Assembly (NCBI RefSeq): GCF_000003815.2
Contig: NC_049989.1
Location: forward strand, 11,303,273 to 11,367,272
Origin: Branchiostoma floridae
Taxonomy: Eukaryota; Chordata; Leptocardii; Amphioxiformes; Branchiostomatidae
Direction: 5' to 3'
DNA: 64,000 nucleotides
This document shows positions 23,501 through 34,900 of the stretch, in pieces; the stretch's first letter is position 1; each line of letters opens with the position of its first letter. Under the pieces are notes generated by a model. It worked only from the letters and a program-made list of their open reading frames with translations. It was not told where the DNA came from and did no database searches. The translations under genes and the position numbers were made by a program.

Positions 23501-25790
23501 AAACTTTACGAAGGGATTCAACACAACATTAATAAGGTAAAAGTTGTCTGAACACAGTCGAAAGCTTGAGAAATGTTTGGAATGCTGGATTTGGTAAGAT
23601 TTTATTGTTAGGATGTCGAATTAATGAAGGATTTACATGTATGTGTTGCAAAAAAACTCTTCTTTTTTTTGTAGCTTTTTTACGACAATTCTTCAACAGG
23701 TAAACATTGTTGTCTTGCCTTGGGGCCCAGGGGAATACGAGATTTAAAAAAATGCTTGGAATGCCATCAGACACCTGTCTTTGTATGGCCTAATTGATTA
23801 AGACATATGTGCGATCAAAAAGTTGTTTTGATTTCTCTCAGCATAATATACGGAATTTTTTTCCATATATGAAACCATTCAAAGCCGTTTCCATGATATA
23901 TTCGTCACAGCTGTGCACTGTAAAAACTGTAAAAACGTCAACTTGCATGGCGGATCATAACTTTCACGTCGAATTTAAGACCAGTAACATACGGCTGTTG
24001 TTACAATGGCGCACTACAACAACATTGGTATGATGCTTGATGTATTGACATTCATGCTTGATGTATTGATTTTGTTAAAAGTTTTTTTTTCAGACAAAAA
24101 ACAGGAAACGCACTGTTCCTTGCAGTTTTAAGGTAAAACTATAAACCTGTAACACATGTCCCTTTGTCCACAGACTGACACAGAGCGCTCAACGAATTTC
24201 ATAGATTAAGATCTTTTTTGGGGAGATTTTATGCCTTTTTTAATCATACTTTTACACTTATATTGCATGATATTCACATTTTGAGTTAAGTGTTACACAC
24301 AACCGATTTGGGTCGCAGCGAAGTATCAGTGCGATCGCCGTCTTGTGGAATGAGGGCTAGATAAACCAGGACAGACAACCGATAATTGGTTGGGCGTTCA
24401 TCTAAAGAACATAAGATAAGCGTATACAGAAGCCCAAGCCATCCTGATATTGACAACTGGAAGATAACCGACACAAATAATGGCAATGGGAAAACGCTCC
24501 TCTCCCTTATGAAGTGACCACTATCAGTGATAGTATCACTCGATACAGCGCCGGACATAAATACGGACGCTAAAATTGTCATTCAAAACGGAAGCCATCA
24601 AAATACTTCAGTAAGCAGAAAATCTCCATTTAATCAGTGAACAGAAATGAAGAAGTTTGGAGGGTCGGTCTATGATTCTGTAGTGCCTGAAAATATTGCT
24701 ACGGTGCCCAAAATTACCATGTATTATCTGAACCTCAATAGCAACCAATATGCCAAAATTCAAGCAAATCCAACCAAAGGTTCTTGGGTTATAGGTGCGA
24801 ACACACAAACACAGACAGAAACCGTACCCCTTTCCGGAGGTAAAAACCTCAAACGCAGTACCTACAGCCTGAAAACGCCGTGCACGGAGCCTCCATAAAG
24901 AGACAGGGAAATCCATATCCAGTACTGTAGGGAACGCCAAAGCACCTGGTGATTCAACATTAATGTCCGGATAACGCCCATAGCCTGGCGATCAGGATCA
25001 GATTTGTGACCCCCAGACTCACCCTACAATCTACAATATGGGACAGGGTGAAAACTGTACCTACTTTAAGATTCAAAACCAGGCATAATAACAGAACAGA
25101 TTTCTAGAACACAACTTAGGTTCTGAATCGGGAGTTTAAGAGACTATTAAACGCGTGCTTTGTGTTGTTTTCAAACACTGATACGGATCTAGAACGCAGT
25201 GAATACGATGTAGATCGTCAAGAATTTTCCCTCCACGCCAGACTGCGCCGGTAACCTTCAACCCACCACGTAACAAACCCAAGGTGTTGTTCTTCAGCCA
25301 CGATTCCGCCGGGCGTTACTAAGTGTTTCACAAAGACGGTGGAAGGGTCATGGCGAGACATTGGCCCAAAACAGAAGCGTCTATGCCTCATCTGGTTTAT
25401 AAAAGCCGGAGAATTTGCAATTTTTCCCTTAGGTAGAGTTGTCTGTAACATCATCATCAGAATCCTAATTTCTAAGAAAGTACGGGCGATGCTATTTGCA
25501 CAAGGAGGCTTTTTCACATCATTTATTTGACACTGCGAACTGAAAAATTTCGATACATTCTATAAACGGCGATCTGAAGAAGGAGCGATGATTTTTTGCC
25601 GATCCCCGTACAGGGGTTTACTGACATACCAGCCGAGCATTCCTACCGCCCAAATTGGCGTCCCTCCCCGCAAATTGTAGCCGCTAGCAGCCCGAGACCA
25701 CTGACAGCTAGCTCGCGAAAGCGGCACGGCGCAGAAAAAAAACAGGTACTTACACTGCGCTATATCGTCGTAATTCAGTTCCTTCGCCAT
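8087..25790 (-). CDS. Gene B: 215-residue charged protein with Gly-rich tail (unrecognised)
   Basis: Five exons: 25754-25790, 18383-18493, 11399-11407, 8860-8928 and 8087-8508. All junctions are phase 1 and in frame. Layout: residues 1-12 MAKELNYDDIAQ; about 13-75 a Lys/Glu-rich, probably helical or coiled-coil region; about 78-87 a run of Asp/Glu; about 90-125 an amphipathic Leu/Met-rich stretch (IMDKLMALAT, LGGLLKMLVK); about 128-205 glycine-rich, with blocks of up to six consecutive Gly; basic end KSLFSKKK. There is no signal peptide or clear membrane segment, so a cytosolic or nuclear location is inferred. I recognise no family; complexin was considered for the charged helix and rejected. 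The first intron is 7.3 kb. The start codon sits inside a YY1-like site. Confidence 0.75.
8860..8928 (-). CDS. Gene B exon 4: charged helix
   Basis: 69 nt, phase 1-1, acceptor TTCTTACAG and donor GTGAGT. Encodes KDEDYEKRKQERQKKREE followed by SGQP, a strongly charged probable single helix. Confidence 0.8.
8939..11398. other. Gene B intron 3
   Basis: Non-coding. At 11165-11350 there are direct and inverted copies of GTCGTACGAT, possibly the ends of a small unnamed element. I see nothing else of note. Confidence 0.5.
11399..11407 (-). CDS. Gene B exon 3: 9-nt microexon
   Basis: The nine bases AGGAACCAG are flanked by a pyrimidine-rich acceptor (TTCTTACAACAG) and a perfect donor GTAAGT. It is phase 1-1 and would add Glu-Glu-Pro between the Gly of exon 2 and the Val of exon 4. 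Exon 2 can also join exon 4 directly in frame, so this may be an alternative microexon. Confidence 0.5.
12442..12636. mobile_element. MITE, family M1, copy 1
   Basis: Terminal inverted repeats ACTGTAAATGC / GCATTTACAGT with flanking TA. The interior is a long palindrome built from TTCGCGGTGG and CCACCGCGAA blocks. It matches copies at 18997-19208, 30213-30384 (truncated) and 58292-58504. Confidence 0.85.
12860..13205 (+). other. Possible 3'-UTR-like or retroelement tail
   Basis: Ends in CTAAATAAAGATTTCAAAG, a polyadenylation-signal-like end on the plus strand. No coding sequence precedes it. It could be the tail of a retroposed copy or an unrelated transcript. Confidence 0.2.
14028..14216. 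repeat. Imperfect tandem duplication (~2 copies)
   Basis: Two adjacent blocks share GACAATTCAGTAC, ATCACACTA..AGATCACT and CAGATTAGAAATTACTGC. Non-coding, inside gene B intron 2. Confidence 0.6.
15480..16620. repeat. Diverged direct repeat pair
   Basis: ATTTCAAACCAACAGGA and GAGGGCGTAATGCAAATGCC recur about 1 kb apart (near 15475/15560 and 16498/16580). Non-coding and of unknown class. Confidence 0.4.
16984..17521. mobile_element. Foldback element with minisatellite arms
   Basis: The outer ends GCCTAAGTATTCATACGATC and their inverted match at 17500-17521 flank arms of 150-200 bp. The arms are made of short imperfect repeats of GATCCTTACGGAATTTATAC (left) and the complement (right). Open frames here are repeat artefacts. 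Confidence 0.8.
17547..17649. mobile_element. Small palindromic MITE (CCTGG-terminus family)
   Basis: About 103 bp, almost perfectly self-complementary from TAGCCTGGTATCCAGCCGTA to its inverse. It is flanked by CAGAAACC and CAGAAAACC, a probable target duplication. Related termini occur at 30168-30417 and 35482-35730. Confidence 0.75.
18206..18318. repeat. (TC)n and (CA)n microsatellite
   Basis: A CT-rich run followed by imperfect CACA tracts, 65 bp downstream of the gene B exon 2 donor side. Confidence 0.9.
18383..18493 (-). CDS. Gene B exon 2
   Basis: 111 nt, phase 1-1, acceptor TCCACAG. Encodes MTSATGKKDAKPKPDEAEAL and then KILQDSLERAEKG. I chose donor GTGGGT (18377-18382) because it keeps phase 1. 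A weaker downstream GTCATT would add Gly-Gly-Ser-Pro-Gln but would end in phase 0 and break the frame. Confidence 0.75.
18600..18990. repeat. Dispersed repeat, family M11, copy 1
   Basis: Shares CTCAACGAATT(C) ... CATAG and GCGATCGCCGTC with 24180-24600. No coding capacity recognised. An M1 element follows directly. Confidence 0.5.
18997..19208. mobile_element. MITE, family M1, copy 2
   Basis: TACTGTAAATGC ... GCATTTACAGTA with the same CGCGG-rich palindromic interior as the other M1 copies. Confidence 0.85.
19223..19471. mobile_element. Inverted-repeat element with ~50 bp ends
   Basis: The left end GTATCTCACTGCACTTGGGG continues to GGGGTTCG, and the right end is its inverse (CGAACCCC ... 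GTGCAGTGAGATAC). The interior is AT-rich without coding. Confidence 0.7.
19480..21097. other. Gene B intron 1 sequence, no feature seen
   Basis: AT-rich non-coding DNA. The open frames at 19492-19935 show no domain or splice-site support. Confidence 0.5.
21098..21415. mobile_element. MITE-like element, family M5, copy 2
   Basis: GCTAAGGGCACAACCCGC ... GCGGGTTGTGCCCTTAGC, a near-perfect terminal inverted repeat. It lies in inverted orientation relative to the copy at 1402-1735. Confidence 0.8.
22195..22300. repeat. GATA/GACA-rich simple sequence
   Basis: Imperfect GATA and GACAGA repeats in gene B intron 1. Confidence 0.6.
24180..24600. repeat. Dispersed repeat, family M11, copy 2
   Basis: CTCAACGAATTTCATAG and GTGCGATCGCCGTC shared with the copy at 18600-18990. 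Unknown class. Confidence 0.5.
25754..25790 (-). CDS. Gene B exon 1: start codon
   Basis: Encodes MAKELNYDDIAQ plus one base. The ATG complement is at 25788-25790 in a good context (GCCAAGATGG), followed by donor GTAAGT. It joins exon 2 in frame (TTT, Phe). Confidence 0.75.
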
Positions 25791-25800
25791 CTTGGCTCCT
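25780..25800 (-). promoter_or_regulatory. YY1-like site over the gene B start codon
   Basis: GCCAAGATGGCGAAG matches the known YY1 consensus AAnATGGCG and contains the ATG itself. This arrangement is common in TATA-less metazoan promoters, where it also marks the initiation region. A second CCAAGATGG lies at 26022-26030 on the plus strand. The surrounding 25.6-26.0 kb is locally GC-richer, consistent with a promoter. Confidence 0.45.
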
Positions 25801-27575
25801 TAGGTAAGGATCACGTTGTTGTCTCCAGTTCCGATGGTTTCGAAGAAAGAGTCAAGAGCGCACGACCTTTTGTTGTGAGGTAAGCAATGGCGTCTTCGAT
25901 AGACGCGAAAGGGTGACGCGTTGACAGGCTCCAAAACTGGTTGTTCTTCTGCCAGACAAAGTAGGCGGTGCCCGCTCAGACGGAAGCGCCATGGGCCGTC
26001 ACCATGTGACGTCACTAGGGGCCAAGATGGGGGTTACAGGAATACCGTGTTCGATGTTTTTTTTTTTCCTGTTTAAGGGCTGCGTTCCGATTCAGTCCCT
26101 CACTTACCAGGGTATAACATGGTATTTGTCTTGAAAAGCAGGTACATTTGATCTATCAATAAGTTGGGCCCTTTTACCATAATCTATTTGGCCCTATATT
26201 AAAGGGGCATCAACAGCTTTGAGTACAAATTCTTGCATGAAATGCTAATTAAAAATTGTAGAATAGGCACTATCAGCAAAAACAAAAAAAGGAAATATAT
26301 CATATGGCTACTCTTATTGTTTCAACGCTGACATCTGAAACAACGCTGAAAATACTGGCTTTGACATCTTTCCGTAAGCAATGAATGACGACGTCTAGGA
26401 AAGATAACGTTACAACCGTTGCAATTTTTTAGGAAGCTGGTCTAATCATTGTAAAAGTCAGCCAGCATAACTGTCTGTGTCCTATATATTATGAGTTCAG
26501 GTTTCCCGTCCCCCCTCTCCCTCATATGGGACGGTCTGGAACCCTGTTTAACCTTGCATAGCTCGGATGACTTGGAGCGTGATCTGATTTCTCTCTCAAG
26601 GCTCGTCACAGAGAATCATGGGGGTAAAGCAGGCGACCTCCGACCTCTCGCGACCTGACATCGCTCCGGCGCGGGAAACCTGCCAAGAACTGAGGAAGAT
26701 GTCACGCGATTGGGCGATGATGAATCAGTCGTCAGGGTGATCGCAGTGGGTGACGGGTATGGTTCGAATATTCGGAACGCGGCACCTTGCATGGTAAACC
26801 ACCTGTCACTATCATACGGGTTCTGTTTCGGGTACTGTATGTTCGGGGGGTGTGATGAAATGAATGGATAAACGAACGAATAAATGAACGGTGAATGAGA
26901 ACGTTCAGTATGCAGATTTGTATGTATCTTGTGCTTTAAGCCACCTGTTAAAATAAGTAAGAAAGGCACACTTCACACACTTCCTCTAAAAGCCTAAATA
27001 TATTTTGATCATGTTGTGTGTAGTCAACTAGTGTTTGTCTAACATAATGTAAACAGAAGTTTTGCAACTATCAGAAGAACGTGCAAAAGTCTGTGGCTAT
27101 AAGAGGGCTTTCCACTTTTGACAGGATGTGACTTTGGGAGAAATTCATTCCCCGACTATTGGCAGGATAAAAATTATGATGTTCCTGTCAATAAGACTTT
27201 TTTCTTGTACTGTTGAATACATTACATTCAGTATTGTACTAATTCATCCGGATCCGTTGATTAGTTTGTGGAATACTTGACTTGATCATATTAATACTCA
27301 CAAGAAAATACTAACATCTTCTTTTCTGATATCTTTGAATAATGAAGACAGAAATGCAGGTTTTCCCGACCCCCTGATTTATTATGTACCACAGTCTTTA
27401 TCAAGGTTTTATCGACTATTTCTGTTTACAACTCTCTCCTCAGATCTTAGTACGGTCTTGCTCTGTGTATTCCATGTCTTATCAATTTTCCGAATGATAA
27501 CAAAATCGTCGTTACTCAAGCTGTTTTCTCTTCTGTGACACATTGTTTTCACCGAACTATAAAACTTATTTTAGA

Positions 27576-27742
27576 CTAATAGACCTCTCAATTTCCAGAT
27601 ATAGCAGCCATGTTGGCTTTCCTGGGGCATACTCATGTCTGCAATACATGCTACATAGGACATTGTCCAAGTGCAGCCTCATTTTGGTGCATGACCCAAG
27701 GAAATCCAACATGGCCTCCGTAACTGGAAATAGGTCTATTAG
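27576..27742. mobile_element. Palindromic MITE-like element
   Basis: Ends CTAATAGACCTC..AATTTCCAG / CTGGAAATAGGTCTATTAG, with inner inverted blocks CCATGTTGGCTTTCC and GGAAATCCAACATGG. 167 bp, non-coding. Confidence 0.75.
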
Positions 27743-27835
27743 CGAAGATAACGGTAACTGCTAGTTCTGATAAAGTACGTTTAACTGAGCGATTTTTTAT
27801 ATACGCATTTCACTGTATGGCAAAAAGGCACCTCT

Positions 27836-27841
27836 TTATTG
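27836..27841 (-). terminator. Candidate polyadenylation signal of gene C
   Basis: AATAAA on the minus strand about 265 nt after the gene C stop codon. It is the first such hexamer I see downstream, giving a short 3' UTR. Confidence 0.5.
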
Positions 27842-28105
27842 AATACAAGTCTAGAAAGTACTGTCTTTAACCACGAGTACGAGATAGCACCTTGGAGAAA
27901 TCATCAAAGAATGGCAAGAAATTTTGTAGTATGACAGTCCCTCACATTGTAAATGATATTCCGAACGATTGATGGCTTAAACTCTAGCTATTCACCGATA
28001 AGATAAGCAAATCATGCAAAAAAGAAGTTTTGTGCTTTTTACGTGGAATAATAACAATCCACCATTAAGCAATTGTACGTTTCATTATCAACTCGCCAGA
28101 TGGCG

Positions 28106-28269
28106 CTACATGTCAGCTATCCCCTGAACTCGCTTCATGAGGTTTTGCAGGGTGCTCGTCAGGCTGCGCAGACGCTGTAGGTTGTCTTCCTCTTCTTCAT
28201 CTACGTCGTCCACAGTGACGGCCAGACCCTCAGTATCTAACTCTCGCTCAACTTCCTCACCGCGTTTGG
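28106..28269 (-). CDS. Gene C terminal exon: acidic/basic tail and stop
   Basis: 164 nt, phase 1 start, stop TAG (complement 28106-28108). Encodes 53 residues: [10 protein letters not shown], an acidic patch DDVDEEEED, then a Leu/Arg-rich helix ([17 protein letters not shown]). There is no membrane anchor. KRGE near the start could be a basic processing site. Confidence 0.85.
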
Positions 28270-28904
28270 CTGAAGGAAAAAATACAAAAAAAGGAGTCAG
28301 TCAAGTGAGTATCTGTCAATTTTGCAGTTCAGGTAAAGTAAAAGATGAAGTACATTTTGCTGTAGATTATCTTTTGTATGGTAGCGATAGAAGCATTCTA
28401 TTTGACTATGTGTTAGGTTTTTCCCGTGCACTCCAGATACCTGAATCGTTTCAAAAGTTCAGATACTTTTTTCATTATACTGCTTCTATTCTTTAATGTA
28501 TGTTGACTTTTTAAATATCATCGTTTTATATTGATGATTACGTTTTGAAGAGAGCGCTTTCATAAGCACTGTGCTTTTTAGTCGATGTTCAATGTGAATA
28601 GTAAAAGATGTGTTGCTTTACTCACTCTTGCAGTAGTCTGCAGCCAAGGGCTTGGCTTTGAAGGCAGGGTCCTTACAGATTTGCGCTGGGAATAAAAAGA
28701 ACAAACAGGATGAATCGGTCCTGAATAATTGCCGATTCCTGCTCATAGAATAAATCATGCAACTGCGTTAGGAAAATAAGTCCTTTACCCTACATGTGTA
28801 TCAGCTGTGTCCCAGACTATCATGCCAGGATTGGACCAACGCCACCAACGGCCACGATAATCTCCATAGCACTATTCTAGTCTCACAAGACTAAGTGATA
28901 CCTA

Positions 28905-28968
<64 letters not shown>

Positions 28969-31900
28969 GGTACTTCAGGATTCTAAACGAGACTGGTCTA
29001 TTGTTTACTGTCTCTGGCGCTACTGAATTTGAGCATGTTGATGATGTCAAAATCACATTTCTTCGGAAAAGGTTTGTGAATTTGTTAAGGGTGAACTTGG
29101 ACTGCCAAGACGAACAACGACGTTTTAAAGAAGCCAATACCTAAAATACACTAAATGAAGGGATGTCTTTTCTATTACCTACTGGTGGACGTTATGTTAG
29201 TGATTGTGATATAGTAAAAACCAAAACGATTTACTTACGTGCACAGGCTTGCATGATCTTTCCGAACTGAGGGTGGGCCTTCATAGCGCCTAGCCAGGAA
29301 GCCCATTGACCACAGTCAAGCTCTATAACACAAGACGCAGAAACGATCAGTCATAAAATACAGAATTAGACGCTTTCAAAGCACCAAAACTAAAAAGATT
29401 TGAGACATGCATTTCAAGCTTAATTGAAATTACAAGGAAAAGTTTTTTAAAATGCCAAGCAAGACGTACGTTTGGAGGAGGTCTTAGTCTTCGTCACAGT
29501 CTTCTGGGTCTTAGTGATTTTGAAGGTTGGTCTGTAGCTTTTAGCCGCACCTGTGGAGACAGACATGGAGGCACTTTAATCATCAATCGGTGAATAAAAA
29601 CACATGGCAAATCCTGCATGGGTAATGACGATTACTTTTTGCTCAATTATCTTCTAGCTTGTAGAATAGACCAGTCGTGAACAGTTGTTATTATGAATAT
29701 TTCAGAAGACTGAAATTCTTTTGACAGACTTATTTAACGTCTTTATGACACAAATCCCCGGGTTGGGACAAACAGAAGGTTACGACTGATTCTAGATTCA
29801 CTTTGCTTGTTCTGCATGGCCGGCAAACCACCAGTTTTGTACAGCAGGAACAGGCTGATTTAACCCACTTTAATGTTTGATCTCTTCTATTCGATAAGTT
29901 TGACGGGCTCTTTAACATGGCCAAGGTGTGGCTATCCTCAAACACGGAACCCCCAGCTTAACGTCTCACCCGAAAGTACATTGTAAAGTCCCTAACCAAA
30001 GATAGGTACCGATTCTCACGTGCATCCAGTAAGGAAATAGGAGTGTCAGATGTCTTCCCTAAGGAGATTCCTGGGGATTCAAAGCCAGAGACTTTGGATT
30101 CAAGAATCTTAACAACGACGTCACCTTTCAGGAGGAGCTTTAATTAGTGTTGAGTGCAGTAGAACATTATCCTGGGTACCATCCGGAAAGTAGTTCGCTC
30201 CGGCGCGTTCATTACTGTAAATGCAGAAACTTTCGCGGTGGTTCAATGTTCGCAGTTTTCGCAGTGGCCGCTTCACCGCGAACTTAAAACCACCGCGAAC
30301 ATTTTTCCATGACAGTAATTGGATACAAAGCATGGTACTACCGCGAACTTAAAACTACCGCGAAATTAAATCCCCGCGAACTTGGGAGCGAACTACTACC
30401 CGGATGGTACCCAGGCTAGTAGAACATACCAGCGGTGATGAAAACCTCCGCCCTCAGACCGATGCCTCCTTCGCCCCAGGTGACGGGGATGATGCGGAGA
30501 TACTGCGTCTTAAAGGACTTTGGGGCTTTAAGGGTCACCATGGACGTGGCGTCTTTGTTTCCTTTCAAAACCTGTAACACGGCATTATTCAAAGCGTTAG
30601 CTACAAAGATGACAATAACAAAGTAACAGTACGTATGCACACAAAATGCATCCCGACCAATCCAGTGGGGACATCCCCCGCAAATGTGCACACTCCCCTC
30701 TAGAAAAGGGGACACTCATCGACTTTCCATGGGACACTCCTCTTGGAAAGGGGACGTGTCTCCCTTTATTAGGGGACACTCCTCTGGAAATGGTATGGTT
30801 ATCGGGGAAAGGGGATGTCCCTAGCCCTCGGACACCCCTGCCGACCCGTGGAATCCGCCGTTAACCCGACAAATCGCTTCCTAGTTCATCTATATCACAA
30901 CATCCAAAACTTTTCATTCCGCAACTGCTCTCCACAAACATCTCAGCTCGGAAGGTAGGGAGAGATTTTGATTAAAAATTGAGGCATGTTGGAAATGAAG
31001 CCGACCGCGCGGCAGAACATGTTCTGTTCAGTGTTTTAATGGCGGCGTACCGCACGTCCGGCAAGCACAACATCGAGTTTTAGCCTAAATATCCGCATGC
31101 GTGGTCGGGGTGAAAAGAGTAACTCACCACCGCAGCACCCGTCCCCGCCTTGTAGTCGCTCCAGGTCTCTCCGTCCGCACTGAACTGGATCCTAAACGAC
31201 GCCACCCAGCGGCCTTCTCCACCCTGCAGGCCAAGAGCGGCGATCTCTGTCTTCTGGCCGAGGTTGATCTAAGAAAAGAAAAGAAAAGAGATATTCTGAA
31301 AATAAACTCTGTCTTAATAGAAAATCTTAAAGCTCTTAAAACTATGAACAACCATTTTTCTTTTCTAATTACACTCTGTATGTAGTTATACTTATTTTCT
31401 AATTACATTCTGTATGTAGTTTAATTGCATGTATTTGCATCTAAGGTATGTTGATCTGGATATAGATGACATCCACTGGGTACTTGAAACCTAATGCGAG
31501 AGTGTGAATTAAAAAAATGACCAAACAAAGTTGCCTGCATCATGAAATAATATACCGAACAATATGTTCATCATTTTGCTCTTTCATATCTTCGAGGACC
31601 TTGGAATATTCTGTGACATTAATATACTTTTTCCGATATTTGGTTTTGCAATCCACGGCAAATAGTTGGTTATTTTGAAGCTGCTTTGTACGTTTTACAG
31701 CATGGTTGAAAACTTTTTTCTTCCTTTTAAACAGCCGAAAATTAATGCGCTCGCGGATGTCATCCATGCAATCAAGTCAATTGACCCAATCGTGGCAAAT
31801 TGAAATAGATAGGTATAGAAATGAACTGTACCTGCAAGTACTGCTTTTTATCATTTGTAGCTGGTGCCCAGAAGGACTCGCTGCTGAGGCGGCCCGAAGT

Positions 31901-34900
31901 GGCACCATGGGCGGCGTCCAGCTCTGACGAGGCCGTCAGCACGATAGACAGGGCCTGGGCCGGTATGGCAGCCAGAACCGGAGCTAGTTCTGTCAAACAG
32001 AAACACGATCAAGTTCAAAATAAGACAAATAAAACACACCACAACATTAGGGCTGTTGTATCCTGTGTGACTATCCTTCAAATGAAATATATTTCTCTTT
32101 GTATTCCACAATTTCAAATAGTAAATTATGTTTAATATCACATGTACCTTAGTCTGGTTGAGTGAGGGAAGACGAAAGATAATCGAAGTTAAGTTTATTG
32201 GCACAACACGGAGTACAGTGACGTCGGTAAAACTGCAAACTATAGAATTGAAATATGAAATAAATCTTCAAATTCTACTAGCTAAGCAATAATATACACC
32301 CATAATATCACATTACATCATGGCAAAGTCGTAAGTTTCAGTATACTAAAGGATTTTGGGTTTACTTTTTTTGCATTGTGCGAGTTTTCAGATCTAAAAT
32401 ATAAAGGAATCTTAATACTTAATGCATCAAGTGCCTTGAAATCTCTTGCACTTAAGCATATAACGTTATATATTAACAGTAATAACGTTATGTATAGTTG
32501 CAAAGAAAAAGTACCATGAGAACGCTACAGAAGACAGCAACAGAACTGAGGAAATATATGCTATAAAACAGTTTTATGGCCATCAAACCATCTAATCTAT
32601 TCATGTGCACTTTAAACAATGTAATGGAACTTACGTGTGGTTTTTCCTCCTAGGCCTGTAGGGACAAAGAAGAAGAATTGTGTGAAAAGGATAACAACAC
32701 ATTTCTGAGGTAATAAAGCCAAGTTGAACTTTATACTTCTGATTTTTTCCTTGTTTCTTAATTATGTCATGCTTCGTTATTACTTTGATAATCATATCGA
32801 ATTTAAGTATTATATCTTGTACTTAAGTGATACTTTCGCCTGACTTGTTTGATACCTTGCTTTGATTTTCTGTATTCCCTTTGATATTTGCTAAAAGTAT
32901 ATTTATATAATTCTGACTTATTTCTTTATGATCTGTAGATCATGTTTAGTTTCGATTATTTGCAGCGTTATGATTTTCCTGTGTAGTTTAAGTTGATTTA
33001 ATTTGATTCTGGTGTAGTTTCCATTGATTTCAATTGTTGTTATCAATTAGCTTTGATTTATGTATACTAAGATTCATTTTTTTAGATTATAACCTAGTTT
33101 GTAAAAGGGGAGCCATGAAAGCCTCACAGGCTTCTGTTCCTCCTGCATGTTTTCTTTTCATTCTATTTATCATTTGTTTTTATTCGTTGCATATGTGCTA
33201 AATAAATCAAATCAAACCAATCAAGATATCACTCATATTGACTCAGCTTAGACAACACATGAGTGTTCAGCTTAGATAACGTATGAATATCTTATTGTTT
33301 CCAAATCAATACACCGTACTGAAAGCTAGTTTTACTTAAGAAAAACACCCATAGGTTATTGATCTTCAAGATTATATTTTTTCTTTACTTTTATATCTAC
33401 TTACTCAGCAGGAACTTCTCGCAGTTTAGAGCAGCAAACAAGTCTGCTTTGGTCTTTTTGAAGCTGGGGTCCTGGCAGACATTTGCTGAGGATAAATTAA
33501 AGTAAAGTTGTAAGAATTGTGACAGAAATGTGGGTCAACGCACAATCCATCAAAATGATGATTCCATATGTTGATAACGTCAGATATAATTACTGAATGG
33601 AAAGAAAATAGATCGTAGTATGTCCACATGCATGTATGATGATAATATTTAGACACTACATAATGTTCAAGGGACAAGTCTATCGTAATGTCACAATACC
33701 AAATTGCTTGTGCTGTCCTTAGTTGAAACCTAAGAAAAATGTACTCACGGCGACAGGTCTTCATAACCTTCTCAAAGGTTTTGGCACCGAGTTGTTCCTT
33801 GACTTTGTCGAGCCAAGTGCTCCATTTGGTGCAGTCCAGTTGCATACCTGTAATGTTAAGAGTTATCCAGGCATTTCTTATAAGAATATGACATTCAAGG
33901 TAAGATGTGCTGTTTGATATCATGGACACAGTGACATACCAGTACGAGGTCTGGAGAAATTGCATGCAACATCAACATCTTTCAGTAGCAGAGATGAAAT
34001 TTTACATATTCAGCATTTTGTCAAATTTGCTATAATGTGTTAAAAACACTATAGCACTAGTTCACCTTTGTTTGAGGAGTAACCTATATCCATTGTTTTC
34101 AAAAGCGGTATTTAACGATGTCAAATTGACAGACGTTGGTTTCAAATGGCATCATTTCAAATTAAAGATACTGGAATTTGAAACCAACATCCGCCGACTT
34201 TATATAGATATTCCGAAACACCGTGTTTTTAAAACAATGAATATAGGATACCACGCGGAAAAAGGTGAACTAACGTTAATTCGTTAAGGGGAGTTGTGTA
34301 CAGTGGGAGATGTAATGTTTAATGTAGGATGTTAACGTTATAATGAATACCATTCCAGTGCACTTACTCGAACTCTTTGACGACGTCTGGGTTATTTTGA
34401 AAGTCGGTCTGTAGCTTTTAGCAGCAGCTAGAAAAAGAAAACAGAATATGGTGTAATGTTGCGAACGCATGCAGTCATGATAACACAGTAGAAGCAGCTT
34501 AATTGCACGACCTACTTGCCAGTACATTTCGTGCAATTATCAGGCTGGTGCAAGTATGCGAAGTTATTCAGCTGGACCACACCGGTTTGGGATTTTGGGA
34601 TTCCGTGCAGTTAACAGAAGTGTGCGTTAATCCGTTGTGCAATTAACTGGCTTCTACTGTAGATATATTTTTGTGATCGACCGCTTGTTCTTATTGTATA
34701 GGCATTCTGCTAGGTATAACAGTCAGCATTCTGTGTTTTTTCCAAGAGAAGGAGGGGTCCATTCTACAGTTTAATTGGTCTCACGTTGTTTTGCGGTTAC
34801 ACATGTGATGCCAGGCTAAAAAAATTAAGGCTTTGATTAAATCGATACGGCCTGATTTTGTTTTGGAACATGTCATCTACCGTAATGTTCAGCTAACATG

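Larger units (their letters stand above)
25801..28105. other. Intergenic region between gene B start and gene C end
   Basis: Holds the likely gene B promoter at its left, a MITE at 27576-27742 and the gene C polyadenylation signal near 27836. No exon is supported; the open frame at 26616-26969 has no splice or domain support. Confidence 0.55.

Noticed and set aside
8087-25790. Gene B as a complexin
   Set aside because: The charged Lys/Glu helix is only superficially similar; the conserved central SNARE-binding helix pattern is not visible and the long Gly-rich tail does not fit.
28906-28967. Possible regulatory TATA cluster
   Set aside because: Pure TA microsatellite inside an intron.
33426-33965. 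A single 179-residue minus-strand ORF
   Set aside because: It reads through an intron and out of frame with one of the exons; the real coding parts are 33749-33847 and 33405-33485.
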